DNA of 64,000 nt from Anisus vortex (taxonomy: Eukaryota > Mollusca > Gastropoda > Planorbidae), in assembly GCA_949126835.1 (NCBI GenBank), contig OX421507.1, positions 7,538,605 through 7,602,604 of the forward strand, read 5' to 3'. A program made the position numbers and the translations under genes. Below, one piece after another: positions 1 to 10,420 of this stretch. The notes under the pieces were generated by a model that had not been told where the DNA came from, did not search any database, and worked only from the letters and a program-made list of their open reading frames with translations. Every line of letters begins with the position of its first letter. Position 1 is the first letter of the stretch.

Positions 1-59
1 GCATGCCTTAATATAAGGATGTACATGTAGTTATGATATTTTGAATTGATTTTATGGCA

Positions 60-295
60 AGATATGCCCAGCTTCAATGCAAATACATTCCAGTGGTCCT
101 TGTAAATGTAAATTCAACTCACTGAAATGTGCCGCTAGGTCATTCCGAAACATCGGCTTAAAACTGTCAGTTTTCCACATTCAGAATGTTGTTTTTTTTG
201 TCAATAAAAAACATCGCTTGGAGGTTTCTCGCGTGCCATGGAAAATAACTCTGCGTGCCAAGTTTGGCACGCGTGCCTTAGGTTGCCGACCCCTG
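60..295. mobile_element. hAT-type element, right-end fragment (copy A)
   Basis: The right end reads GGTTGCCGACCCCTG (281-295), the inverted form of the hAT terminus CAGGGGTCGGCAACC. It is preceded by the TGGCACGC palindromic motifs seen in the neighbouring copies. The left part does not match copies B or C, so this may be the tail of a longer relative. Its left end was not found. A short open frame at 77-301 has no recognisable domain. Confidence 0.55.
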
Positions 296-303
296 CTCTA
301 GGG

Positions 304-499
304 CAGTAATCGGCAACCTTTTGATAACAGTCACCCAAATGGGGATTTATAATTCATTCAGCGTGCCAACAGCAAGAAAAGTCAACCTACGCCACCAATC
401 AATTTCTTATAGAACAGACTTGAATTGAGTTTTTGCGTGCCGTTGGAAATCATTCTGCGTGCCAGGTCTGGCACGCGTTCTCTAGATTGCCGACCCCTG
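304..499. mobile_element. hAT MITE (copy B)
   Basis: This non-coding element starts CAGTAATCGGCAACCT and ends AGATTGCCGACCCCTG, giving imperfect terminal inverted repeats of about 16 bp. It is flanked by 8-bp sequences CTCTAGGG (296-303) and ATCTAGGG (500-507), a 7/8 match. An 8-bp target duplication with a TCTAG core is usual for hAT transposons. Confidence 0.75.
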
Positions 500-507
500 A
501 TCTAGGG

Positions 508-719
508 CAGGAGTCGGCAACATTTTGATAACAGTCTGCCAAAGTAGGACTTAAAGTTCATTCATTATGGCAACATCCTAAGAGAGACAGCCTGCTCTAC
601 CTCTGAAATTTCTTGTAGAAGCGACATAGATTTGCCTATTTGGTGGCCCCTTCCTTGGGCCGTTGAACATTGCTCTGCGTGCCAAGTATGGCACGCGCAC
701 CATAGGTTTCCAATCCCTG
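508..719. mobile_element. hAT MITE (copy C)
   Basis: It starts CAGGAGTCGGCAACAT and ends in a decayed AGGTTTCCAATCCCTG. The flanks are ATCTAGGG (500-507) and CTCTAGTG (720-727). The interior matches copy B: the TTTTGATAACAGTC segment next to the left end and the GCGTGCCAAGTATGGCACGC hairpin near the right end. Confidence 0.7.
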
Positions 720-785
720 CTCTAGTGATGTAATAGAAAATAAGAAAAATAAATGTTAATTTTCGTGACAAAACAAACTGTTCTA

Positions 786-1188
786 TCTAAGACTATGGCT
801 AGCATATCAGGATCATCTCATCTAGATTGTTCTAAGACTATGGCTAGCATACCAGGATCATCTGATCTAGATTGTTCTAAGACTATGGCTAGCATACCAG
901 GATCATCTGATCTAGATTGTTCTAAGACTATGGCTAGCATACCAGGATCATCTGATCTAGATTGTTCTAAGACTATGGCTAGCATATCAGGATCATCTAA
1001 TCTAGATTGTTCTAAGACTATGGCTAGCATATCAGGATCATCTCATCTAGATTGTTCTAAGACTATGGCTAGCATATCAGGATCATCTAATCTAGATTGT
1101 TCTAAGACTATGGCTAGCATATCAGGATCATCTCATCTAGATTGTTCTAAGACTATGGCTAGCATATCAGGATCATCTCATCTAGATT
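786..1188. repeat. 45-bp minisatellite, 9 units
   Basis: Nine head-to-tail 45-bp units begin TCTAAGACTATGGCTAGCAT. Because 45 is a multiple of three, a frame (753-1304, +) stays open and would encode a 15-residue repeat, and the complement is also open. Units differ at two sites only (TCA/CCA and CAT/GAT/AAT), and each change would alter an amino acid, which argues against selection on a protein. I do not call a gene here. Confidence 0.9.
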
Positions 1189-1865
1189 TTGTAAAGTTTC
1201 TTTTTTTTTGTTTCAATTTGCCACCGGGTAATTTTATTTTCTTCTCCCGGTACCGTGTCGGGAACCAGATATTTGGGGGAGGGGGGGGGGGGAATATTCC
1301 ATAATATTCCATGTTCTATAACCCACAGGGCGTGGGTACGAACTTGTAAGCGTCTTAAAGGCTATGACGTAACAGTCACGCAGCTGTCAGATCTATTGCT
1401 GAAAATTGAACAGGCTAAAAATAACAATAATAAAAAAAAAACGAGGGGACAACACTCTCGCGACAGATCCTTATAAGAACGATAACTTGCACGTGCACAA
1501 GTTATATATAAGCAATGCGTTCGTTTGAATCAATAGTCCGACACTGGAGCGGCGTGAAATTATTAATATAAAAATAACCGCCAATGTAAACAACCTATGA
1601 CTCGGGGCAGACAGACGTGGGGCTATTTTTAGCCTGACGTTGACAAATGTCGGTCTATTATTAAATCTAGTAAATAATTGGGCGTAAGATGCGCCTGTGA
1701 TATAGCGTACCGGTGAAGGCTGTGTATATTAACTAGATAAAATTGCGGTATATCGGTTAGTTTAGTGTGCAACTATTGCACAATATTTAAAAAAGCAACA
1801 ATTAATACCGAAATAATTACGAGTTAGATATATATAAACATATTACATTTGTGCTAACATTCAGA
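1189..1865. other. non-coding spacer
   Basis: AT-rich DNA with a T-run at 1200, a G-run at about 1276-1292 and an A-run at 1432. No supported gene, RNA or mobile-element end was seen. Confidence 0.5.
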
Positions 1866-1878
1866 CAAATAATCGGAC

Positions 1879-1912
<34 letters not shown>

Positions 1913-2180
1913 ATAGGTAGACAGACACACAGACAAATAGATAGAGATAGGCACACAGAAAGAAAGGCATGAAGACCGTCAAACATACAAAGAGATATTT
2001 AGACAGACTGACAAACAGGCAGAGAGATAGAGAGATTAACAGATAAACAGATAGCCAGACAAGCAGACAGACAAACATATTGATATGTAGATAGTTAGAT
2101 AGACATACAGCACGAAAGGCAGAAAGACAGACCGTTAGATAAATAGATAAATCGATAGATATATAGATAGATCATGTACA
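1866..2180. repeat. degenerate GATA/GACA microsatellite
   Basis: Perfect (GATA)n near 1880-1910 passes into interrupted GATA, GACA and AAATA tetramers. The open frame on the other strand is a by-product of the repeat. Confidence 0.85.
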
Positions 2181-2446
2181 ACATATAAAAAAATTAGTTA
2201 CGTCAAACGTATAAATCTTCTATATCGTATACATTATAAATCTATCCTTCGTTGTACCCTAAAGGACACCTAAATGACATAGGGAGTCAGGGACACAGTA
2301 AAAAATGTAAACACAAGCTGATGTAAGCCCAGAAGATAGCGAAAAAAAAAAATAATGCTTCGGGAAAGGGTGACAATTCTTCAATAACCAAAAATGGGCT
2401 ACTTATGTCCCTTTACAATTTCGGTACACAGACATAGATTACGTAA

Positions 2447-2702
2447 TGATGTGTTGATTTTGTTTTGCTGTGTTCTATGTGACGCTATGTGTTGTCTGTT
2501 TTGCTGTGTTAGGTGACGCTATGTGTTGTCTGTTTTGCTGTGTTAGGTGACGCTATGTGTTGTCTGTTTTGCTGTGTTATATGTGACGCTATGTGTTGTC
2601 TGTTTTGCTGTGTTATATGTGACGCTATGTGTTGTCTGTTTTGCTGTGTTCTATGTAAAGCTAAGTGTTGTCTGTTTTGCTGTGTTAGGTGACGCTATGT
2701 GG
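2447..2702. repeat. 34/36-bp minisatellite, about 7 units
   Basis: Units contain GTGACGCTATGTGTTGTCTG followed by TTTTGCTGTGTT, with a 2-bp length difference between those that continue AGGTGACG and those that continue ATATGTGACG or CTATGTGACG. Confidence 0.85.
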
Positions 2703-3122
2703 TGTCTCATGGGTTTTGTGTCTGTTGCAATTAATTGTTATGGTAAATTGATTCTGAATAATTCTGATCCGTGATGTTACCGGAAAGTCAACAATTTGCT
2801 ATGTAATGTGTCTTTAGCTGTGCTTGTCTAGTTGTTATCTAACTCGCTACACATGTAGTGGGGAAAGGTGTGCAGTGTGTGTATGGCTTTATCAATGTTG
2901 TTCTGTCGTGTGTTGCATGCCTTTACTATTCCACGACGTTGTGTTGTTAATGTGTTGTGTAAGGTCTTTTGTCCTACGCCATCTGTTATCTGTGTCGAGA
3001 GCCCCCCCCCCCTCCGGTGTGTGTGTTTATCTTTTCGTATTCTCTCTTGAGTTGTTATCAAACGTTCTGCATGTGTTGTTACGCAATCTGATATCTTCAT
3101 ACCAAAGCCACCCATCATAGTT
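2703..3122. other. spacer without recognised features
   Basis: GT-rich sequence and a C-run at 3002-3012. Overlapping short frames on both strands have no recognisable domain, and I do not support any as a gene. Confidence 0.4.
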
Positions 3123-3236
3123 GGAAAGACTCAGGAACTCCCTCCAGACTCCAGACAGGGAAACAAAACCTAGCCTTCACTAGGATTCGAAACCAGGACT
3201 TCGGATATACCAGCCGAGCGCACTGCCAACGTGTCT
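3123..3236 (-). mobile_element. tRNA-derived SINE, 5' portion
   Basis: Reverse-complement copy of the window's main SINE family. The minus strand reads the tRNA-like head, with a slightly decayed B box (GATTCGAAACC on plus), then CTAGCCTTCAC and the CTGAGT core. Confidence 0.7.
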
Positions 3237-3417
3237 CATGCATCTTGCCTGAAGGTTCCACAATTAGTCCAAGGTCAACACCGTGTTAGTAAATAAAATA
3301 AAAATATAACAAAAGAGGCGGGTGACGCTCCCCTCCCCCCCCCCTGAGTTCTAATTTTCAGTTTTCACGTATTTTCAAGAATTGCGTCATCTTCAGGTGA
3401 GCCAATATCAAAATATT

Positions 3418-3485
3418 TAGTCTATCTCACTCTCTCTTTCTCTCTCTCTTTCTCTCCCCTCTTTCTCTCTCTCTTTCTCTCTCTT

Positions 3486-3519
<34 letters not shown>

Positions 3520-3524
3520 TCTTT

Positions 3525-3556
<32 letters not shown>

Positions 3557-3925
3557 TTTCTCTCTCTCTTTCTCTCTCTCTTTCTCTTTCTTTTTCTCTC
3601 TCCTTTTCTCTCTCACTCTATCTATCTTTCTCTCGCTCTTTCTCTCTCTCTTTTTTCCTCTCTCTTCTCTCTCTCTCTTTCTCTCTCACTCTCGGTATCT
3701 TTCTCTCTCTCTTTCTCTCTCACTCTCGGTATCTTTCTCTCTCTCCTTTCTCTCTCTTTCTCTCTCTTTCTCTCTCTCTCTTTCTCTCTCACTCTATTTA
3801 TCTCTTTCTCTCTCTCTCTTTCTCTTTCTCTCTCACTCTCTCTATCTCTTTCTCTCTCTCTTCTCTCTCTCACTCTCTCTATCTCTCTATCTCTTTCTCT
3901 CTCTCTTTCTCTCTCACTCTCTCTA

Positions 3926-3973
<48 letters not shown>

Positions 3974-4110
3974 TCTTTCTCTCTCTCTTTCTCTCTACTC
4001 TCTCTTTTCTCTCTCTTTCTCTCTCTCTCTTTCTCTTTGCATCTTTACATTTATATACGTTATCTATCTATCTATTTCGCTTTCTCTCTCTCTATATATA
4101 TATATAACAC
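3418..4110. repeat. (CTCTTT)n polypyrimidine tract
   Basis: About 690 bp of almost pure pyrimidine on the plus strand (CTCTCTTT variants with occasional CACTCTCGGTATC islands), ending in TATATA. The Arg/Glu-rich frames on the minus strand are artefacts of the repeat. Confidence 0.95.
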
Positions 4111-4675
4111 CCAGAAATAGCTGTTATATATACATCAACAATATCAAAAGATTATTACTCGCTTAATTCTTCTACCCCAGTTAACTGTCCTACTCGAAGT
4201 TGTGAGTTGCTAAATCTGGCTGGGTTTTTATCAGAATCGCATTACTGGGTTGTTGGGTTTTTTCTTTTAAAAAAGCTATTTTCAGCATCCTTGCAGTGAA
4301 CGGTCAAGTCAAGTTGGGTTTCAATTGCAATCTAGAAAACGCTTGTAAAATAAAACCACTTAGCACACACACACATTCACACACACACAACCTAATGTAA
4401 ATATTAGAACGATCGAAACAAGGAGAAAAGCATAAGAGAGGGGGGGGGGGAGGCTGAAACGGAGGAAGGGGGGAGGAGAATGCATTCGAAAGGGGAAACA
4501 ATTTAGCTCACCTATGTGTGTGAGTGTGTGTGTGTGTGTTTTGGAATGTGAGTGTGTGTGTGTGTGTGTTTATATTGGAATGTGTATGTTGAAAAAAAAA
4601 ATAATGCGATGACGTCAAACTCTAGGAAAATCCAGCCGGGTGCAAAACGGGAAGATGGAGAGCGATGAGGGGAAG
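4111..4675. other. spacer with (CA)n and (GT)n tracts
   Basis: Contains CA repeats at about 4366-4390, a G-run at 4441-4450 and GT repeats at about 4513-4571. No gene seen. Confidence 0.5.
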
Positions 4676-4772
4676 GGGGGGAAGGGGAAGGGGGAGATGG
4701 GGAAGGGGGAGATGGGGAAGGGGGAGATGGGGAAGGGGGAGATGGGGAAGGGGGAGATGGGGAAGGGGGAGA
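4676..4772. repeat. 15-bp G-rich minisatellite
   Basis: About six tandem units of GATGGGGAAGGGGGA. Each unit gives two G4/G5 runs on the plus strand, so the array has strong G-quadruplex potential. Confidence 0.85.
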
Positions 4773-5094
4773 TGATGCTGGTTGAATACGTCGGGCTGGT
4801 GTTGTCGTGAGGAAGGTGTTACACACCCCAAAAAAAAGGGGGGGGGTGATGGTGTTCGATACTTGGTCTAGGTTTAGTGTTTGTTGTTGACGGATTTTTG
4901 TTGTTTGGTCTTCGCTATTGGGGTTTGGGGTTCAAGTCCGCCATTATATAATATATAACAGTGAAATGTTTAAATAGACAACATAACAAGGTAGTTCGTT
5001 TAGTTGTTGTTGGTAAAATGCGGATAAAAAAATGAAGTTGAGAAATTTAAATATTAAAAAAATGGACAATGTAATCCAACGGAAAAGAGGTCAT

Positions 5095-5300
5095 ATAGAG
5101 ATAGAGAATTTTTAAGAGAGGGAAATGGTAGAGATAGATAAAATAGATAAATAGATAACATAGATAATAGAGATAATATAGGTAAGACAGATAAGATAGA
5201 AAATATAGATAACATAGACACGATAGACACGATAGATCAAATAGATGGATATAATGGATGGATATATAGATATATTGATTGATTGATTAATTGATTGTTA
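5095..5300. repeat. degenerate AGATA microsatellite
   Basis: Interrupted AGATA, AGACA and ATGGATA repeats followed by GATT repeats. Confidence 0.75.
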
Positions 5301-5616
5301 AATAGATTGATAGATAAGTCGATGAATGAATCGATTGATAAAAACAGACAATTGAAGATAAATTTAACATTGAACTTAAATCAAGGTCACTGTGTGAGTA
5401 ATTCAACACTACTTCTCGTAAATTAATTTCCTTCTCCTTTAACCAGCTGCAGGATAAGCCAGGCGCGATAATTCCCAATAGGTGCTCATCAAAGCAACCG
5501 GAAGTTCCTGTTATGAAGTTGGCACTTCCTGGTTGATCCGAACCCATTAGCAGGCTCATGTTTCTTTTAATGGGACGGGGAAATATTGACTTTGTGAGCG
5601 CAAGTGTATTCTTATA
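5301..5616. other. spacer without recognised features
   Basis: A 116-codon minus-strand frame covers this stretch (5287-5637), but I see no domain, signal peptide or family match, and its end lies in a microsatellite. Not called as a gene. Confidence 0.35.
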
Positions 5617-5732
5617 GTTACTGATCCATATTGTCACATTCAGCTACTGATCCACCATGTCACATTCAGCTACCGATCCACAATGTCACATTCAGCTACT
5701 GATCCACAATGTCACATTCAGCTATTAATCCA
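5617..5732. repeat. 26-bp minisatellite, about 4 units
   Basis: Repeats of CAGCTACTGATCCACAATGT followed by CACATT, with single-base variants. It lies directly upstream of a SINE. Confidence 0.8.
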
Positions 5733-5751
5733 CTACGGCATTAGCGGATAT

Positions 5752-6010
5752 TTGGGCACGGTGGCCGTGCGGCAGCGTATTCGACTCGCATACCAAAGGT
5801 CCTGGGTTCGAACCCTGGTGAAGGCTAGGATTTTCTCTCTGGACTCGAGGGAGTCGAGGGTGACCCTGAGTCTACCCAGCTCTGATGGGTGCCTGACATT
5901 AGTTTGGATAAAGACGGCTGGGCATTGTCCTGGCCACACATCCCCTAGCGTGAGGCCACTGAAACTGGTGAACGCTGCTTCATGATTAATTTAGTCCGAC
6001 GGATACTTAA
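5752..6010 (+). mobile_element. tRNA-derived SINE, near full length
   Basis: Best copy of the main SINE. The tRNA-like head has an A-box-like GTGGCCGTGCGG (5761-5772) and a perfect B box GGTTCGAACCC (5805-5815), the internal RNA polymerase III promoter. The body follows: CTGAGTCTACCCAGCTCTGATGGG, then the GGCCACACA...CCACTGAAACTGGTGAACGCTGCTTCA tail shared by more than ten fragments here. The B box and shared body are seen; Pol III transcription is known for such SINEs. Confidence 0.85.
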
Positions 6011-6046
6011 CCTTTTTTCTTTACTAGCGGACATTATGCCACATAG

Positions 6047-6091
6047 AGGTGGGTCGTATCTGGCTCGCGGGCCGTAGTTAGCCCATCCCTG
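6047..6091 (-). mobile_element. hAT-type terminal fragment
   Basis: On the minus strand it begins CAGGGATGGGCTAACTACGG and continues CCCGCGAGCC, resembling a widespread hAT terminus. Only one end is recognisable; it differs from the CAGGGGTCGGCAACC family elsewhere in the window. Confidence 0.5.
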
Positions 6092-7737
6092 TCCTAATCC
6101 AACATCCCCAAGCACATCTCTATAGAGCGTTCTCGGTGGGCGTGGCTTAGGTTTTTAGTGACGTATTTGTGTAAATATAAGAACCCACTTGAGGTACAAA
6201 TGTAACGTGGTGAAAGTGAAGTTGTCAAAATTCACATCTGAATATTGGCTATCCTACTCAAAAAAAGGAGGTAAATAGTAGTAATGTAGATTAATTGATT
6301 AATGTGATTAGGCTAGGGCCGGCTAAACCTATTTACACTTTCAATTTCACTTTATAGGCCTACACTTTTAATGTTTCGTAGGCTAGGCTACGATGTCAAG
6401 TGATAGTGTTGGTGAATAGGCTATCTAGTCAAGTCACTAATAGGCTCACATCGTCTATGATCTATGTCTATGATAATAATAAAATAGCCTATTTTATTTA
6501 ACATACATAATACAGCTTAAATCTTAATAAGACTTAAAACACAACACATCAATTAAAAAAAAGCTCGAGCCTATATGAAACTTTATTAATACAGCGGCCA
6601 TTATTACTTGTACACAATTACAGAAAGTAAACACAAATCACGTGTTTTTTGTCACGTGATTGCAAACGCCCTATAGCCAAGACTATACACTAATACGTTC
6701 GCGAAATCCGCAGCCTTTTTAGGTTTTGTTTTTAAATTTCAGTATGTATAATTGTCTGTAAGTGTACAGAATTTCTATTTTAAACAAATATGCGCCAAAA
6801 TTGTAGAGGGGTCACCAAAACTTTTAAGTTAATGAGAACCGTTGCTTGACCTTGGAGTGACGTTTCGTTGCGTCCATAAAGGTATGCATGTCACGAGATC
6901 CTGGTGAGTGTCATTAACATAATGCTCAGTTCAGCTTTGCGAATAATTAATAATAAATTATTCTATTCGTCGAATTTATTTAGCTAAGCATAACAGTACT
7001 AGTATTTTATTCCCGTCAAAACGTTTTCATGTTTATCTATCTTTTATCAAATTAATACCACTATTGTAATTAAGTTCTTTGGGCGTAATTCTGGTTCACC
7101 CTTCATCGTAATGATGTTAATATAAAAACATTATTCAGCATTACAATTTTCTTTTGGAAGGAAATCTGCAATTCAGGTATTTAGTTTTGTTCCCCACAAA
7201 AAAAGGGGATCTACAGTAATATGCACCTAATAATATTTGCTCAGTTATCCAAGATGTGTATACAATTATTGCTGAATCAATTGGAGGAAAACCCAGCACG
7301 CCAGTTGATCACCAGCTGTAGAAACTCTTAAACACAACTGTTACACTCTAAAACCAAAGACTATGCTAAGATGGACCGCTTGCTCTATTTTTAAAGCTTA
7401 TAACTTATATGTTCTTTTTTTTCCGTGCGCAACCAACACGTCTGATTGAATGACTTCTACGCTCCTATGTTTGCCTAAATGTTTCCGCTCTTTACAACTT
7501 TCGGTTTTAATTTTTCATTGAGTAAATCATGGCGATTAAATAAAACGGAAGTGTACAGTGCAAAAGGGAGTCGGGAATTCCGAAAAGAAGTTATCCGAGT
7601 CATCAAATAGCAGAAATATGAAAGACAGCGGTCCATCTTATAATCTTATAATCTTATAGTCTTTGATAAAACTAATTCCCTGTTGTTTTTTTAAAAAGAA
7701 GTCATATTATTAAGTCTGAAAAAAACATTGCAGTGTT
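6092..7737. other. AT-rich spacer
   Basis: No coding potential recognised. An inverted pair ATCACGTG...CACGTGAT at about 6637-6660 contains two CACGTG hexamers and could form a hairpin. Otherwise unremarkable. Confidence 0.5.
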
Positions 7738-7890
7738 TCCATATCTGCATGCATATCTGGCAAACATTGAAAGGATCTTAGCATTCTCTGACGCGGGACC
7801 GTCCGCCTGGAATCACCTCCAACTACAGCACCGCCAGAGCCCTAGCTACGACACCTTCAGGAACCGGCTCAAGACTCACCTATTTCGTTA
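7738..7890 (+). pseudogene. LINE (CR1/L2-like) RT protein, C-terminal remnant
   Basis: One frame from about 7783 reads AGPSAWNHLQLQ, then SYDTFRNRLKTHLFR and a stop at 7888-7890. This matches the conserved tail of CR1/L2-group LINE ORF2 proteins, typically a WNSLP motif then FKxxLKTHLF. The rest of the ORF is missing, as expected for 5' truncation during target-primed reverse transcription. The clade is inferred from the motif only. The 31-bp array begins immediately after the stop. Confidence 0.65.
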
Positions 7891-7892
7891 GC

Positions 7893-8624
7893 AGTATTTG
7901 CGTATACATATATACATTTTAGCAGTATTAGCGTATACATATATACATTTTAGCAGTATTTGCGTATACATATATACATTTTAGCAGTATTTGCGTATAC
8001 ATATATACATTTTAGCAGTATTTGCGTATACATAGATACATTTTAGCTGTATTTGCGTATACATATATACATTTTAGCTGTATTTGCGTATACATATATA
8101 CATTTTAGCAGTATTTGCGTATACATATATACATTTTAGCAGTATTTGCGTATACATATTTACATTTTAGCAGTATTTGCGTATACATATATACATTTTA
8201 GCAGTATTTGCGTATACATATATACATTTTAGCAGTTTTTGCGTATACATATATACATTTTAGCTGTATTTGCGTATACATATATACATTTTAGCAGTAT
8301 TTGCGTATACATATATACATTTTAGCAGTATTTGCGTATACATATATACATTTTTGCAGTATTTGCGTATACATATTTACATTTTAGCAGTATTTGCGTA
8401 TACATATATACATTTTAGCAGTATTTGCGTATACATATATACATTTTAGCAGTATTTGCGTGTACATATATACATTTTAGCAGTATTTGCGTATACATAT
8501 TTACATTTTAGCAGTATTTGCGTATACATATATACATTTTAGCAGTATTTGCGTATACATATATACATTTTAGCAGTATTTGCGTGTACATATATACATT
8601 TTAGCAGTATTTGCGTATACATAT
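7893..8624. repeat. 31-bp satellite array, about 23 units
   Basis: Units read AGCAGTATTTGCGTATACAT then ATATACATTTT, with rare substitutions. The array starts directly after the LINE stop codon and is interrupted by the retrotransposon at 8625; the interrupted unit resumes at 16656. It looks like an amplified piece of the LINE 3' UTR. Confidence 0.9.
8621..8624. repeat. target-site duplication, left (ATAT)
   Basis: ATAT here and at 16656-16659. Removing the element and one ATAT exactly restores the satellite unit GCGTATACATATATACATTT. Confidence 0.8.
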
Positions 8625-9646
8625 TATTACAAGGCAATTTATTCACCATAATAAATTATGGATGAGACCTTCTATTTAGATCACACAAGTATAATTATGA
8701 TTTATAATGTTATTACGGCTAGAGCCCCCATTCAATTTATGAAAATAATAGTTATAGTATTGTTATTATTAGTGTGAGTATCCTTGTATTAGTGAAGATC
8801 TTATTATATTAATCTAAAGTTTATTTGTAGTTGTCTAGAGTATTCCTGGTTCTTATAATCCCCTGGCAATTCACATAGCGTAGTTTTAGAGTTTTCAGTT
8901 GATTTACTTCATGTATAATTATTTATGTGGCTCATATTATACAGCAAGAACCTCGATGTCGAGTGGTAGTGTAGATGATTAATATAGTTGAATAAATATT
9001 ACACATACACACATGTATATAACTTTGAAATATTGACGTTAACCAAGTTGTGTAGAAAACAACGATAAATTTGGTTTAATTTACAACATCAATCCAGTAG
9101 GAATCCAAATAATATTATATACACAATCAAGAACTACACATATTCCAATTAGTAATGAATATCCTCAATGAACATATAGCATTGTAGTTAATAGTAGAAT
9201 AATAAATTTTCCATAATACAACTCAAATAGAAACGATACTCAGAGCGGAGAATATTTGATGTTACTAGATCGAATGCAAGCCAAGAACTGACTAAAAGTG
9301 TCGAATCGCGTAGAAATATATTACGGGTCAATCGTTGGAAAAACCAGACAGCCTAGTGACACGAATATTTTAATCAAGCCTGCATGTTGACTGCGTGATC
9401 AGAATGTCAAGCAATAATGCTCTAACAAAATAAGGAGAGACCGGACGACCTTGACACGCTGTGTTTACGTGAACAGTTCATGTTTTTATCGAGGTTAATA
9501 AAAAAACAATAATGCTCTCATTAGGTTAGGAAAAACCCGGGGGAAACCTTGAGCTGAGAAATATTTATATCGTTTAAACGCAATTCGCTTAAATGATTCA
9601 GTTGGTTTATTAACATTACAATGTAGGGAATTTACGTTTCGTAACA
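8625..9646 (-). repeat. 3' LTR of element 1
   Basis: 1,022 bp, identical to the right LTR except at 8816. On the minus strand it starts TGTTACGAAACG and ends CCTTGTAATA, so the 3' terminus lacks the usual CA. Confidence 0.92.
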
Positions 9647-10420
9647 GTCGCCCGTACCAAAAGGAAAAGAACATTGCATACTAAACAATAGAAGTGTGCA
9701 ATTTCTTTTAGAACCGCCTGCACTTAACTTTAGTTCTAAACAATATACAAAAAAAAAACTGACTCCACCTGGGTAGTCCGTTAAATAAGACAAGTAAGGG
9801 AAATAATTTATTCTATTAAACCCTCATCATATAGGATCTCAAGTTATCCTTAGACCATAACACATGTTCGCGTTATTCTAAAAAATTATACTCTCTGAGA
9901 TATCATTCCTTATAAACATCATCATCTTATTTATAAGGTAAAAATCAACATAACTAATGTTATCATATTAAACAATTCAATCATTAATTAATTCAACTTA
10001 AATGAAATTAATATTTAAATAAATTTTAAAGTAAGAGTTTAATCTTAAGTGTGTAAGCATGTGAAGTGTATGCACATTACTCTATCTTGGTTTTTACATA
10101 ATCACAACTATAGTTTGATTGTTTCAAAATAAGGATGTACATTTCTGTTCATTCATTATCTTACTAATAAAGAAAATTATGTCCATAAATCAATAATATT
10201 TATAAGTAACTTATTAGGTTTTTTTCCTTTTTCCTACAACAATAATAATATTTGTTTTAGCAAATGGAAATATTCATGGCATAAAATAAGGCATAAGATA
10301 TTGCATAAAATAATCACAACATATTCATATATTCATGCATTTATATTTTAAATGATCCAATTCTCTTAGTTAGGATTATCAGAATATATACATGAAGTTA
10401 TCTATTTCCTTATACATTTG
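9647..10420 (-). other. 3' untranslated region of element 1
   Basis: 774 bp between the pol stop and the 3' LTR, AT-rich with no open frame. Directly next to the LTR the minus strand reads GGTACGGGCGAC. It occupies the polypurine-tract position but is only partly purine; element 2 has a related GGGCGAG there. Confidence 0.7.

Noticed and set aside
3422..3873. Arg/Glu-rich minus-strand frames
   Set aside because: Translation of (CTCTTT)n; low complexity only.
4304..4831. Proline-rich minus-strand frames
   Set aside because: They arise from the G-rich 15-bp minisatellite and neighbouring G-runs.
5752..6010. Functional tRNA gene at the A/B boxes
   Set aside because: The head has no convincing full cloverleaf with a discriminator end, and the same sequence plus body is dispersed in many copies, so it is a SINE.
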